Shown in pieces: positions 31,750 through 43,248 of a stretch of 64,000 nt of DNA. The DNA lies in NCBI RefSeq assembly GCF_041260665.1, contig NZ_JBGCCT010000019.1:123492-187491 (forward strand), in the 5' to 3' direction. The stretch is from Catenulispora sp. GP43. GTDB taxonomy: Bacteria; Actinomycetota; Actinomycetes; Streptomycetales; Catenulisporaceae. Each line of letters opens with the position of its first letter. The first letter of the stretch is position 1. The notes beneath the pieces were generated by a model. That model ran no database searches, was not told where the DNA came from, and worked only from the letters and a program-made list of their open reading frames with translations. Made by a program: the position numbers and the translations under genes.

Positions 31750-33737
31750 TCCTCGTGTGGCCCGTTCCTGCTCTCTCCCCCGTCCAGGATCTCACCTGTC
31801 GCGGCGTTCACCGCACGACTTACCGGAAGCTCCGCCAACGCCGAGTGGATCTGCCGCGCGGTGGCAGGCCCGATACCAGGCACTTCAGCGATTTCTGCCA
31901 CCTCGGCCGCACGCAGTTTGCGAAGAGTTCCGAAGTGCGCCAACAACGCTTTGCGCCGCACTTCCCCCAGACCGGGCACATCGTCCAGCGCGCTGGCGAC
32001 CATCGACTTGGAACGCTTCTGCCGGTGGAAGGCGATGCCGAAGCGGTGAGCCTCGTCACGGACCCGCTGGAGCAGGTACAGCCCCTCGGAGCTGCGCGGG
32101 AGCAGGACCGGGTCGTCCTCGTCGGGCAGCCAGACCTCCTCCAGGCGCTTGGCCAGGCCGACCAGGGTGACGTCGCTGATCTCCAGGTCGGCCAGGGCCC
32201 GCGCGGCCGCCGCGACCTGGGGCTGGCCGCCGTCGACGACCACCAGCTGCGGCGGGTAGGCGAACTTCTTGCGCTCGCCGGTAGTCTCGTCGATCAGCTT
32301 CTCCTCCTCCTGCTCCTTCAGGAAGGCTTTGAAGCGGCGGGTGACGACCTCGTGCATGTTGCGCACGTCGTCGTTGGTGGCGCCGTGCTCGTCGGTGCCC
32401 TTGATGGTGAACCGGCGGTACTCGCTCTTGCGCGGCAGGCCGTCCTCGAAGACCACCATGGAGGCGACCACGTTGGTGCCCTGCAGGTGGGAGATGTCGT
32501 AGCACTCGATGCGCAGCGGCGCCTGGTCCATGCCGATGGCGTCGGCGAGCTCCTGCAGGGCCACCGAGCGGGTGGTCAGGTCCGAGGCGCGGCGGGTCTT
32601 GTGCAGGGCCAGGGCCTGCTTGGCGTTCTGCGCGACGGTCTCCATCAGCGCGGCCTTGTCGCCGCGCTTGGGGACCCGGACCTCGACCCTGGATCCGCGG
32701 CGCTCGGAGAGCCACTCCGTTATGGCCTCCACGCTGCCGGGCAGCTCCGGAACCAGGATCTCCCGGGGCACGGTCTCGGTGTCGACGCCCTGCACACCCT
32801 GCTCGGAGCCGTAGAGCTGCTGCATGAAGTGCTCGACCAGGCCGGCGGTGTCGACGTCCTCGACCCGGTCCACGACCCAGCCGCGCTGGCCCCGGATGCG
32901 GCCGCCGCGCACGTGGAACACCTGGACCGCGGCCTCCAGCGGGTCCTCGGACAGCGCGATCACGTCGGCGTCGGTACCGTCGCCGAGCACGACGGCGTTC
33001 TTCTCCAGGGTCTGCCGCAAGGCTTGGAGGTCGTCTCGCAGGCGGGCCGCCTTCTCGAACTCCAGGTCCTTGGCAGCCTCCTTCATCTCGTCTTCCAGAC
33101 CCTTGATGTACCGGTCGGTGCGGCCGGCCATGAAGGTGACGAAGTCCTCGACGATCTCCCGGTGCTCCTCGGCGCTGACCCGCCCCACACACGGCGCGGA
33201 GCACTTGCCGATGTAGCCGAGCAGGCACGGCCGGCCGCTCTGCGCGGCGCGCTTGAACACCCCGGAGGAGCAGGTGCGGATCGGGAAGACGCGCAGCAGC
33301 GAGTCCAGGGTCTCGCGGATCGCCCAGGCGTGGGAGTACGGGCCGAAGTAGCGCACACCGGGCCGCTTGGGACCGCGCATGACCTGCGCGCGGGGGAACT
33401 CCTCGCCGACGGTGACGGCCAGCGACGGGTAGGACTTGTCGTCGCGGTACTTAACGTTGAAGCGCGGCTCGAACTGCTTGATCCAGGTGTACTCCAGCTG
33501 GAGCGCCTCGACCTCGGTGGCGACCACGGTCCACTCCACGCTGGCCGCGGTGGTGACCATGGTCTGCGTGCGGACGTGCAGGTTGGCCAGGTCCTGGAAG
33601 TAACTGCTCAGCCGCGAGCGCAGGTTCTTGGCCTTGCCGACGTAGATCACCCGGCTGTGCGGGTCGCGGAACTTGTAGACGCCGGGCGAGGTCGGGATCT
33701 CGCCGGTCTTCGGGCGATAGGTTGCCGGGTCTGCCAC
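31746..33737 (-). CDS. uvrC: Excinuclease ABC subunit C
   Basis: UvrC makes both incisions in nucleotide excision repair after UvrAB loading. The 663-residue protein contains the N-terminal GIY-YIG nuclease (GVYKFRD...[17 protein letters not shown], residues about 19-47), the Cys-rich [13 protein letters not shown], a UVR motif ([19 protein letters not shown], about 235), the RNase H-like second nuclease domain ([27 protein letters not shown]), and tandem helix-hairpin-helices at the end ([31 protein letters not shown]). The start is GTG. The gene is complete and normal in length. Confidence 0.98.
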   Translation of the reverse strand: MADPATYRPKTGEIPTSPGVYKFRDPHSRVIYVGKAKNLRSRLSSYFQDLANLHVRTQTMVTTAASVEWTVVATEVEALQLEYTWIKQFEPRFNVKYRDDKSYPSLAVTVGEEFPRAQVMRGPKRPGVRYFGPYSHAWAIRETLDSLLRVFPIRTCSSGVFKRAAQSGRPCLLGYIGKCSAPCVGRVSAEEHREIVEDFVTFMAGRTDRYIKGLEDEMKEAAKDLEFEKAARLRDDLQALRQTLEKNAVVLGDGTDADVIALSEDPLEAAVQVFHVRGGRIRGQRGWVVDRVEDVDTAGLVEHFMQQLYGSEQGVQGVDTETVPREILVPELPGSVEAITEWLSERRGSRVEVRVPKRGDKAALMETVAQNAKQALALHKTRRASDLTTRSVALQELADAIGMDQAPLRIECYDISHLQGTNVVASMVVFEDGLPRKSEYRRFTIKGTDEHGATNDDVRNMHEVVTRRFKAFLKEQEEEKLIDETTGERKKFAYPPQLVVVDGGQPQVAAAARALADLEISDVTLVGLAKRLEEVWLPDEDDPVLLPRSSEGLYLLQRVRDEAHRFGIAFHRQKRSKSMVASALDDVPGLGEVRRKALLAHFGTLRKLRAAEVAEIAEVPGIGPATARQIHSALAELPVSRAVNAATGEILDGGESRNGPHEE

Positions 33738-33786
33738 AGGGAAAGCCTACGCGGCCGGGGGGACACAACAGGTCCCACCGGCCTCA

Positions 33787-33842
33787 GCAGGCACTACAAG
33801 CAGGTACTACAGGCAGGTACTACAGGCAGGTACTACAGGCAG
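33787..33842. repeat. 13-base tandem repeat duplicating a stop codon
   Basis: Three perfect copies and one degenerate copy of a 13-base unit (GCAGGTACTACAG on the plus strand) run from 33787 to 33838, with four bases of a further copy. Each perfect unit contains CTGTAG on the minus strand, so the last sense codon and stop of the adjoining secreted-protein gene are repeated downstream. This looks like replication slippage. Confidence 0.85.
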
Positions 33843-34438
33843 ACGGGCTCCGTGACGAACTGCACGGTCCCCTCGCTCAGCATGCCGACGACGCAGTGCG
33901 CGCTCGGCGCCATCGGCGCGACCGGCTTGGAGTACGGCCAGGCGAAGGTGTTCTCGCTCTGCGGGCCGAGCACGAAGGAGCCGTTGTCGTCGTCCCCGCC
34001 GCCCTTGACCGCGCCGGCTCTGTCGGCCCACCGCCAGTGGAAGCGCAGGCTGTCGGCCCGGGGCCCGTCGACCTTGATGTAGCTGTCGCGGACCATGCTG
34101 ACGGTGCGCTCGGCGGCGTCCCCGCAGACCTCGACGACCAGGAGGTTCTTGCCGGAGGCGACGCGGTGCAGGCCCAGGCCGAGGTAGGTGCCGTAGTCGT
34201 GGCACAGGGTGATGGCCATGGGGGCGGCGGGGCCGCCGGGGGAGGTGTCGGCGCTCTGGATACCAGAGCTCTGGGTGTCGGCGGTGGAGCCGGTGCCGCC
34301 GGCGGCCGCGCCGGTCGTGCCGGTCGTGCCGGTCGTGCCGGTCGTGCCGGTCGCCGCGACCGGCCCGGCGCTCAGCAGCGCCGCCCCGACCAGCGTCATC
34401 CCGATGGCCAGGGCCCTGCGGAACCTGCGGATGCTCAC
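33833..34438 (-). CDS. Small secreted protein of unknown function
   Basis: The 201-residue precursor has a clear signal peptide (SIRRFRRALAIG, hydrophobic core, AGPVAATG cleavage region), then a Thr-Gly-Thr repeat tract (four TGT units encoded by a 9-base DNA repeat), and a mature domain with three Cys (TLCHDYG, EVCGDAAE, AHCVVG) plus a fourth at the penultimate residue, probably two disulfides. I recognise no family. GTG 34438 has an excellent AAGGGAG. It is presumably exported and soluble. Its upstream DNA is the degraded 3' end of the neighbouring XRE/STAND-like gene. Confidence 0.75.
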   Translation of the reverse strand: MSIRRFRRALAIGMTLVGAALLSAGPVAATGTTGTTGTTGTTGAAAGGTGSTADTQSSGIQSADTSPGGPAAPMAITLCHDYGTYLGLGLHRVASGKNLLVVEVCGDAAERTVSMVRDSYIKVDGPRADSLRFHWRWADRAGAVKGGGDDDNGSFVLGPQSENTFAWPYSKPVAPMAPSAHCVVGMLSEGTVQFVTEPVCL

Positions 34439-35127
34439 TGTGATGATCTCCCTTGTGTGTGGTCCGCGATCACGATCACTAGGGGTATCGGACGCGCCGT
34501 GCGGAGGCTGAACACGGCGCCGAGTCGCCCGATCGGAGCGAATGACAGGATGTTTCTCTGGTAGGCGCGATACCCGGCGCACCACCGCGCGCGCCGGTGC
34601 GCGGCGGCGCATACGACGTCCTTGCGCGCGGGCCCGGCCCCCGAAGGTGCGACCACCGCATACAGCCCTCGTCCGCTGAGCAGTTGCCGTCGTACCTCGG
34701 CCAGTAGTTTGCCCACGGCCTCGTCCCGGCCGAAGAACCAGCGCGCTGTGTGCTCGGAGTACGACGTCATCCCCGGGTAGGGGCACTCCTGCCCGAGCCC
34801 GCTGCGTACCGCCGCCAGCAACTCGCCGTCGGCTCCGAGTGCCCGGTCGCAGGCCTGCGCGAGATCCTCGGTCATGCGCTGCATGCCGTTCTCGACACGG
34901 CTCAGGTAACCGCGCGAATAGTGCGTCTCGCGCTCGAGCCGGCTGAGCGACCAGCCGCGTTCCCCGCGCCGGGCGCGCAGCCGGCGCCCCGGGCGCGGGT
35001 CGACGCCGGATGTGGTCTCGGTCAAGGGGCCCCCGGGCAGGTGAAGGGATGCCTGAGCTGCCACCCTCGGGGATCGGCGGCCGTGCGCGCGGGTCCGACA
35101 CGCGGTCCGCACGGCCGCCTCATTCAT
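34435..35127 (-). pseudogene. XRE helix-turn-helix plus STAND-type NTPase gene broken at the P-loop
   Basis: The N-terminal part contains an XRE-like helix-turn-helix (LRARRGERGWSLSRLERE, THYSRGYLSRVENG). It continues into the opening of an nSTAND1-type NTPase (ECPYPGMTSYSEHTARWFFG, RDEAVGKLLAEVRRQL, LYAVVAPSGAG). Right after APSGAG, where GKSSLLRAG is expected, the sequence becomes unrelated, and the remaining NTPase and the usual WD40 or other sensor repeats are absent. Such genes normally encode over 1000 residues. The open frame continues by chance to a stop overlapping the next gene. I call it a truncated relic; a short DNA-binding product might still be made. Confidence 0.7.
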
Positions 35128-35184
35128 GGTTTTCGCTCGTTGGAGTGATACTCGGGCAATTCCGAGAAGTGCTCCTTCGAGGTA

Positions 35185-35679
35185 CTACTTCGACGAGCCG
35201 GTGACGTCCACGTTCGCCCCGCTCACCGTGGCGGTCATGGCCGCCAGCGGGGAGGTCGCCGGGCCGTTGATCACGGAGCCGTCCTTCGCGCTGAAGATCG
35301 AGCCGTGGCAGGGGCACATGATCTGGTTGTTCGACACGGAGGCCACCGTGCAGCCCTGGTGCGTGCACACCGCGGTGAAGGCCTTGTACTGCCCGGCCAC
35401 CGGCTGCGTCACCACGACCAGGTGGGACTGGTCGACGTACCCGCCGCCGACCGGCACGGAGGACGAGGGCACGGTCACCGTGCCGTTGCCGCTCCCGCCG
35501 CCACTGCCGCTGCCGGCGCTCCCGCTGCCGCCGGTCGACGAGTTGTCCGTCGACGAGTTGCTGCTGCTGCAAGCCGCGACCGCGCCCACCCCGGCCACCG
35601 GCACCACGACCAGCGCGGCGGCCTTCATGATGGACCGGCGGTCCGGTCCCGACTCCTCGACCTCAACATCTTCAGACAT
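35185..35679 (-). CDS. Rieske [2Fe-2S] protein, exported
   Basis: The 164-residue product has a twin-Arg start (DRRSIMKAAALVVVP) and a lipobox-like VAAC, so it is probably a Tat-exported lipoprotein. A Ser/Gly-rich linker follows. The Rieske fold has both cluster-binding boxes: CTHQGC and CPCHGSIF (Cys-x-His and Cys-x-x-His ligands). It resembles the single-domain actinobacterial Rieske proteins next to uvr genes. The redox partner is unknown; no cytochrome b is nearby. Confidence 0.93.
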   Translation of the reverse strand: MSEDVEVEESGPDRRSIMKAAALVVVPVAGVGAVAACSSSNSSTDNSSTGGSGSAGSGSGGGSGNGTVTVPSSSVPVGGGYVDQSHLVVVTQPVAGQYKAFTAVCTHQGCTVASVSNNQIMCPCHGSIFSAKDGSVINGPATSPLAAMTATVSGANVDVTGSSK

Positions 35680-35749
35680 GGGCAGTAGTTCATCATGCCC
35701 GTCTGTGAGAATTCTTTGAGGCTCCGTAGTAAGGCCGGATCACGGCGGA

Positions 35750-35781
35750 GCCCGTGCCGATCGTCACCGATCGGCACGGGC
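35750..35781 (-). terminator. Perfect hairpin downstream of uvrA
   Basis: A 14-base perfect stem (GCCCGTGCCGATCG, loop TCAC) begins 48 bases after the uvrA stop on the minus strand, without a T-run. Confidence 0.8.
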
Positions 35782-35828
35782 CCGGATGCGCAGCGCTACT
35801 TCGGCGCTGGTTCAGTGCCCCTTCGGTG

Positions 35829-38951
<3,123 letters not shown>

Positions 38952-39107
38952 TAGTGCAACCTTCCTGAAGACATGACTCGCACCGATGCTAGACGGGCCC
39001 TCTGACAAGTTCGGATTTCCGCCCCGTCCGCTGCTCCGCGCCCCGACACGAGGCCGGTCGCCGGATGTGTGTGGCACACGGACGGCAGGTACGGAAGAGT
39101 TACCGCC

Positions 39108-39878
39108 GTGACCGAATCACCGACCATCCCCGCCTCCTTCGACGCCGCCGCCGATCTCGAGCAGATCACCGAGGCGACCGCGCACCTGCTGGACACCGTC
39201 GCCGCCATGACGGACGAGGACCTGCGCGGACCCTCATTGTGCGACGGCTGGACGCGCGGGCACGTATTGGCGCACATCGCGCGCAACGCCGACGGCCTGT
39301 CCAACATGCTCAACACCGCGGCGACCGGCGAGGTCACGCCCATGTACGCATCCGATGCCAAGCGCAACGCCGACATCGAGGCCGGCTCTTCCCGGCCGGT
39401 CGCCGAGCAGCTGTCGGACCTGCGGGAATCGGCGGGCCGGTTCGCCGCGGCCTTCACCGCCGCGCAGGCCGCCGGCAACTGGAACGCGCCGGTGCAGCGC
39501 ACGCCCGGGGCCCCGGGGTACCCGGCGTACCAGGTACCGGCCAAGCGCCTGGGCGAGGTGCTGATCCACCACGTGGACCTGGACCTGGACTTCACCCCGG
39601 CGCACTGGTCGGACGCGTTCACCGACCAGTGGTTCGCCGACACCCTGGCCCGGTTCCAGACCCGGGAGGACTTCCCGGCGCTGCGGCTGGACGCCGAGGA
39701 GGAGGACCAGGTCTACGGCGTGAAGGCCGACCCGCAGGACAAGGGCGTGGTCGTGGTGCGCGGGCCGAAGCGGGCGCTGCTGGCCTGGCTGCTGGGCCGG
39801 GCCTCCGGCGACGGGCTGGTCGCGGTGATCCCGGCCGGCGGCCGCGGCCCGCTGCCGAAACTGCCGGCCTGGGCCTGA
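39108..39878 (+). CDS. Maleylpyruvate isomerase-family mycothiol-dependent protein
   Basis: The 256-residue product has a DinB-like MDMPI_N four-helix domain with metal-binding His in [13 protein letters not shown] and the pair Glu/His in [15 protein letters not shown], followed by a C-terminal MDMPI/SCP2-like domain ([21 protein letters not shown]). Members use mycothiol, the actinobacterial thiol, for isomerisation or S-transfer reactions; the substrate here is unknown. GTG 39108 follows GGAAGAG. It is divergent from uvrA and 11 bases upstream of the first metallo-beta-lactamase-fold gene, likely an operon concerned with thiol-linked detoxification. Confidence 0.9.
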   Translation: MTESPTIPASFDAAADLEQITEATAHLLDTVAAMTDEDLRGPSLCDGWTRGHVLAHIARNADGLSNMLNTAATGEVTPMYASDAKRNADIEAGSSRPVAEQLSDLRESAGRFAAAFTAAQAAGNWNAPVQRTPGAPGYPAYQVPAKRLGEVLIHHVDLDLDFTPAHWSDAFTDQWFADTLARFQTREDFPALRLDAEEEDQVYGVKADPQDKGVVVVRGPKRALLAWLLGRASGDGLVAVIPAGGRGPLPKLPAWA

Positions 39879-39889
39879 GGGGGCGGGCG

Positions 39890-40498
39890 ATGACGTACCA
39901 CGGCATCGTCCACGCCGGCGGCCCGCCGGCGGTGCACGAGCTCGCGCAGCTGATCGTCACCAAGATCGCGGTGGGCCGCACGGGCGCGAACAGCTACCTG
40001 CTGCGCGACCGCCTCACCGGCGAGCAGGTCCTCATCGACGCCGCCGCCGACGCCCCGGCCCTGATCCAGCTGGTCAACGGCGAACTGGCGGCCGTGGTCA
40101 CCACCCACCGGCACCGCGACCACTGGGGCGCCCTGGCCGAACTGGTCGCCGCCACCGGCGCGGTGACCATGGCCGGCGCCTACGACGCGGGCGCGATCGC
40201 GGTCCCGACCACCGTGGCCCTGCGCGACGGCGACGAGATCCGCGTCGGGCGCTCGAAGCTGACGGCCCGGCACCTGGCCGGCGACGCCCCGGGCGCGATG
40301 GCGCTGCTGTACGACGACCCGAAGGGGCACCCGCACCTGTTCACCGGCGACTGCCTGACGGGCGCGGGCCCGCACGGACTGTCACCGGCGGAGCTGCTGA
40401 CCGGGGCGCTGGCCGCGCTGCCGGACGAGACGTGGGTGTATCCGGCTCGGGGGAACGACTCGACGCTGGGCGCGGAGCGGGCTGGGCTCGGGGGGTAG
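39890..40498 (+). CDS. Metallo-beta-lactamase-fold protein lacking two metal ligands
   Basis: The 202-residue protein clearly shares ancestry with the next gene (for example NSYLLRD...VLIDAAADAP and DETWVYPARG versus NAYLLRS...VLIDAANEAP and DETWVYPGHG). It retains HRHRDH and the bridging Asp in FTGDCL. However, the conserved GHTPGS histidine is GDAPGA here, and the final PGHG histidine is PARG. One ligand of each metal site is therefore lost. It may be a pseudoenzyme, or bind one metal or use different ligands. ATG 39890 lies within a GGGGCGGGCG context, 11 bases after the isomerase stop. Confidence 0.85.
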   Translation: MTYHGIVHAGGPPAVHELAQLIVTKIAVGRTGANSYLLRDRLTGEQVLIDAAADAPALIQLVNGELAAVVTTHRHRDHWGALAELVAATGAVTMAGAYDAGAIAVPTTVALRDGDEIRVGRSKLTARHLAGDAPGAMALLYDDPKGHPHLFTGDCLTGAGPHGLSPAELLTGALAALPDETWVYPARGNDSTLGAERAGLGG

Positions 40499-40691
40499 GG
40501 CGGCGGGGCGGGTAGGACGGCAAAGGCGGCGGGGGCTCTCCGCCGCCCGATCCCGATCCACCTGCCCGCTCCGATCCACTGCCCGCCACGCGTGCCATAT
40601 CGCTATCGCTCTCATCGGCTCTTATCGCCTCGCATCGACTTCCCAGCTTCATCCCGCCTCCGAGCTTCATCTCGACTCCGAAGGGACCGCC

Positions 40692-41354
40692 ATGCCCGAC
40701 TACACCGGCGACGTCACCCAGGGCGGCCCGCCCGCCGTCCGCGACCTGCCCGAACTGACCATCACCAAGGTCTCGGTGGGCCCGACGGACAACAACGCCT
40801 ACCTGCTGCGGAGCAAGGCCACCGGCACCCGCGTCCTGATCGACGCCGCCAACGAGGCCCCGACCCTGCTCGCCCTGGCCCCCGACGGCCTGAACGCGGT
40901 CATCACCACCCACCGCCACGGCGACCACTGGCAGGCCCTGGCCGACGTGGTGACCGCCACCGGCGCCACCACCCACGCCGGCCGCGCCGACGCCGAGGGC
41001 ATCCCGGTCCCCACCGCCGTCCCGGTCGACGACGGCGACGTCTTGCGCTTCGACGACATCGAGCTCACCGCCATCCACCTGGTCGGCCACACGCCCGGCA
41101 GCATCGCGCTCCTGTACCGCGACCCCGCCGCCGGCGGCACCCCACACCTGTTCACCGGCGACTGCCTGTTCCCCGGCGGCGTCGGCGGGACGTTCGGCGA
41201 CGGCGAGGCGTTCACGTCGTTGTACGAGGGCGTGGTGACGAAGATCTTCGACCGCCTGCCGGACGAGACCTGGGTGTACCCCGGGCACGGCAAGGACACG
41301 ACGCTGGGCGCGGAACGTCCGCAGCTGGCGGAGTGGCGGGCGCGGGGCTGGTAG
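40692..41354 (+). CDS. Metallo-beta-lactamase-fold hydrolase
   Basis: This 220-residue enzyme has all glyoxalase II-like ligands: HRHGDH, His in HLVGHTPGS, Asp in FTGDCLFPGG and His in YPGHGKDT. The fold is that of glyoxalase II/persulfide dioxygenase relatives that act on thioesters or small-molecule thiols. The neighbouring mycothiol-dependent protein suggests a mycothiol-conjugate substrate, which is an inference. ATG 40692 follows GAAGGGA. A 193-base gap with small ATCG-rich repeats separates it from its degenerate paralogue. Confidence 0.92.
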   Translation: MPDYTGDVTQGGPPAVRDLPELTITKVSVGPTDNNAYLLRSKATGTRVLIDAANEAPTLLALAPDGLNAVITTHRHGDHWQALADVVTATGATTHAGRADAEGIPVPTAVPVDDGDVLRFDDIELTAIHLVGHTPGSIALLYRDPAAGGTPHLFTGDCLFPGGVGGTFGDGEAFTSLYEGVVTKIFDRLPDETWVYPGHGKDTTLGAERPQLAEWRARGW

Positions 41355-41361
41355 GAGCTCG

Positions 41362-42273
41362 GTGAGCTCGGTGGATGACATATGGCACGCACTCGACGCG
41401 GCGAGCGAAGACGCGATCACCGAGTGGACTCTCGGGCTGGGCGACAACAGGGGCGCGCCCGACGAGGTGGTGATCAGGCTTTTCGATGTGCCCCGGCGTA
41501 CCTGGCAAAAGCTCTATTTCCTCTATCGCCGCGACGTGCCGAGCGGCGTCCTCGATGCCGCCGTCAGCCACCCGGACCGCATCGTCAGGCTCGCGGCGGC
41601 CGAAGCCGGGAACCTGACCCCGGCGCAATGGGACCGGTTGACCGCCGCGACGCCCACCGAAAAGGAACGCGCCATCGTGGCTGACCTCCGCGATGAGGCG
41701 GCGACCCGAACACCGTGGGTGACCAGGGGAAGAGGCGTCGAGAGGCCGCCGCATCCCGGCGCCGCCCCGCCCGCGACCCCCGCCGAGATCGCCGAGTGGG
41801 CAGAGGCCGTCGAGGACATCTCGCCGGACGCCCGCAGCGTGGCCCTGTGGTGGGTCGGCGCGCTGCACGACGACCCCGACGCCATGCGCCAGCTCGCCGG
41901 GTCACCGAAGCTGCTGGTCCGGCGCAGCGTCGCGCGGGCTCAGCACCTGCCGTCGGACGTCGTGGACCGGCTCGCGCACGACGAGGACCGCGTCGTGCAC
42001 CTCTTCCTGACCGAGTCCTGCGACGACGCGACGCCTGAGGTCCTGCTCAGCGTCTGGAGCTGGTGGTCCGGCAGCTTCTCGTTCCCGGGACGCCCCCGCA
42101 ACCACCCGAACTTCCCGAAGGACGGCCTGCTCCGCTACACCGAGGACCCCGACCCGCGCCTGCGGCTGCTCGCGCTGACCGACAAGGAATCGGCCCCCGA
42201 CCTGGTCGACCGGTTCGCGGACGATCCCGATCCCCAGGTCCGTGAAGCGGTGATCCTCGGTCAACCTCGGTGA
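41362..42273 (+). CDS. LRV/HEAT-like repeat protein
   Basis: The 303-residue cytoplasmic protein has helical repeats of about 23-25 residues with a recurrent pattern HPDRIVRLAAAEAGNL, SPKLLVRRSVARAQHL, DEDRVVHLFLTESC, DPDPRLRLLALTD and DPDPQVREAVI. These resemble leucine-rich-repeat-variant or HEAT units, which mediate protein contacts. A Pro/Ala linker splits two repeat blocks near residue 130. The GTG start is 7 bases after the hydrolase stop, so both genes are in one transcript ending at a hairpin. No catalytic residues are recognised. Confidence 0.75.
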   Translation: MSSVDDIWHALDAASEDAITEWTLGLGDNRGAPDEVVIRLFDVPRRTWQKLYFLYRRDVPSGVLDAAVSHPDRIVRLAAAEAGNLTPAQWDRLTAATPTEKERAIVADLRDEAATRTPWVTRGRGVERPPHPGAAPPATPAEIAEWAEAVEDISPDARSVALWWVGALHDDPDAMRQLAGSPKLLVRRSVARAQHLPSDVVDRLAHDEDRVVHLFLTESCDDATPEVLLSVWSWWSGSFSFPGRPRNHPNFPKDGLLRYTEDPDPRLRLLALTDKESAPDLVDRFADDPDPQVREAVILGQPR

Positions 42274-42288
42274 TCCTCGGTGATCGCC

Positions 42289-42321
42289 CCGGTCGTTTCG
42301 GTAACGATCCGAAGCGACCGG
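42289..42321 (+). terminator. Hairpin ending the MBL-fold/repeat-protein operon
   Basis: Arms of 13 bases (CCGGTCGTTTCGG and CCGAAGCGACCGG) pair with one wobble around a 7-base loop, 15 bases after the stop. Just before it, CTCGGTGATC-like units are repeated about three times (42257-42284). Confidence 0.82.
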
Positions 42322-42394
42322 ACGGTAACAGCCAGGTCGGCGTCATACCGTAGCGCTGTCGCACGGGGGATCAGAGCATTCCTTGGGGGGAATC

Positions 42395-43072
42395 ATGGAT
42401 CAACGCGACTCGCATTCAGGGCAGCCCGACAGCACGCCGACCTACGCACCGCCGCAGTCGACCTACGCACCGCCGCAGCCGACCTACGCACCGCCGCAGT
42501 CGACCTACGCACCGCCGCAGCGGGCATCCGCACCGCCGCAGCGAACAGCGCAAAAACCGACCGTCCGCCGCCGCACCGCGATCCTCGGCAGCTTAGGCGG
42601 CCTCGTCCTGGGCCTGCTCATAGGCGCCGCCGGCCACAGCCCGTCCCAGACCGGCGACACCGCTGCCGGTGTGCCCTCGACGACCGCCGTCACCACCACG
42701 GTGACCGCGCGGAACGCGGCGCCGGCCGTGGCGCACACCAGCGCCGCTGCCGCTCCGCCGCCGGCTCCGAGCACGACCGCGGCGCCGAAGCCGGCGGTGG
42801 TGTTCTCGACCTCCGGCAACGGGATCAAGAACACCGCCAGCTTCACCACCGGTGCCGAATGGTCCGTGGCATACACGTTCGACTGCTCAGGCGCCGGCGG
42901 CGACGGCAAAGGCAACTTCGTCCTGGACGTCGGCGGCGACATGGGCGACATCCTCGCGAACGCGCTGGCGGCCAGCGGTTCCGACACCAGCTACGAACAC
43001 GGCAACCCGGGGTCGCACTACCTACAGGTGGACTCCGAGTGCGACTGGACGCTGAAGGTGAGCAACGACTAG
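42395..43072 (+). CDS. Single-pass membrane-anchored secreted protein with TYAPPQ repeats
   Basis: The 225-residue product has a cytoplasmic N-terminus with four TYAPPQ heptad-like units, a basic RRRT stop, one membrane helix (about residues 57-75), an extracellular Thr/Ala/Pro-rich stalk and a C-terminal domain (about 125-225) with two Cys (TFDCSGAGGDGKG and DSECDW) likely bridged. The C-terminal part resembles small beta-rich extracellular domains next to proline-rich membrane proteins in actinomycetes; no function is known. ATG 42395 is preceded by GGGGGG. Confidence 0.8.
   Translation: MDQRDSHSGQPDSTPTYAPPQSTYAPPQPTYAPPQSTYAPPQRASAPPQRTAQKPTVRRRTAILGSLGGLVLGLLIGAAGHSPSQTGDTAAGVPSTTAVTTTVTARNAAPAVAHTSAAAAPPPAPSTTAAPKPAVVFSTSGNGIKNTASFTTGAEWSVAYTFDCSGAGGDGKGNFVLDVGGDMGDILANALAASGSDTSYEHGNPGSHYLQVDSECDWTLKVSND
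42437..42541. repeat. 21-base coding tandem repeat
   Basis: Four near-identical 21-base units (for example CGACCTACGCACCGCCGCAG plus one variable T/C) and one degenerate unit encode the TYAPPQ heptapeptides of the membrane protein. Confidence 0.92.
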
Positions 43073-43081
43073 CCCCGGGGG

Positions 43082-43192
43082 CACGCGAGCGCGATACTCA
43101 AGGCCGCTCTGCCGATCGCCGCCGGGTTGGGCATCGAGCAGTTCCTCGGCGAGACCGGCGGCAGACTGCGTTTTCGAGTGCCCACCTCGTGA
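43082..43192 (+). pseudogene. 3' relic of a GNAT acetyltransferase gene
   Basis: An open stretch ending in TGA 43190-43192 reads LKAALPIAAGLGIEQ followed directly by FLGETGGRLRFRVPTS. These are the acetyl-CoA-side helix and the last beta strand of a common GNAT subfamily (LPIAxxLGIxxVLxTCDxDN...GGxLRFWVPT). The roughly 20 residues normally in between are missing, as is the whole N-terminal part. It lies right after the membrane-protein stop. Confidence 0.55.
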
Positions 43193-43248
43193 TCCGGCTC
43201 TGGCGCGCCTGCCCCGCACGCACCGGTGATCACGCCATCCTGATACCC

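Noticed and set aside
33833-35101. A 422-codon fusion of the secreted protein with upstream sequence
   Set aside because: The upstream part has no domain, overlaps the XRE/STAND relic in another frame, and a strong ribosome binding site with a signal peptide begins at 34438.
42437-42541. CRISPR or direct-repeat regulatory array
   Set aside because: The 21-base units are in frame and code for a regular heptapeptide without spacers.
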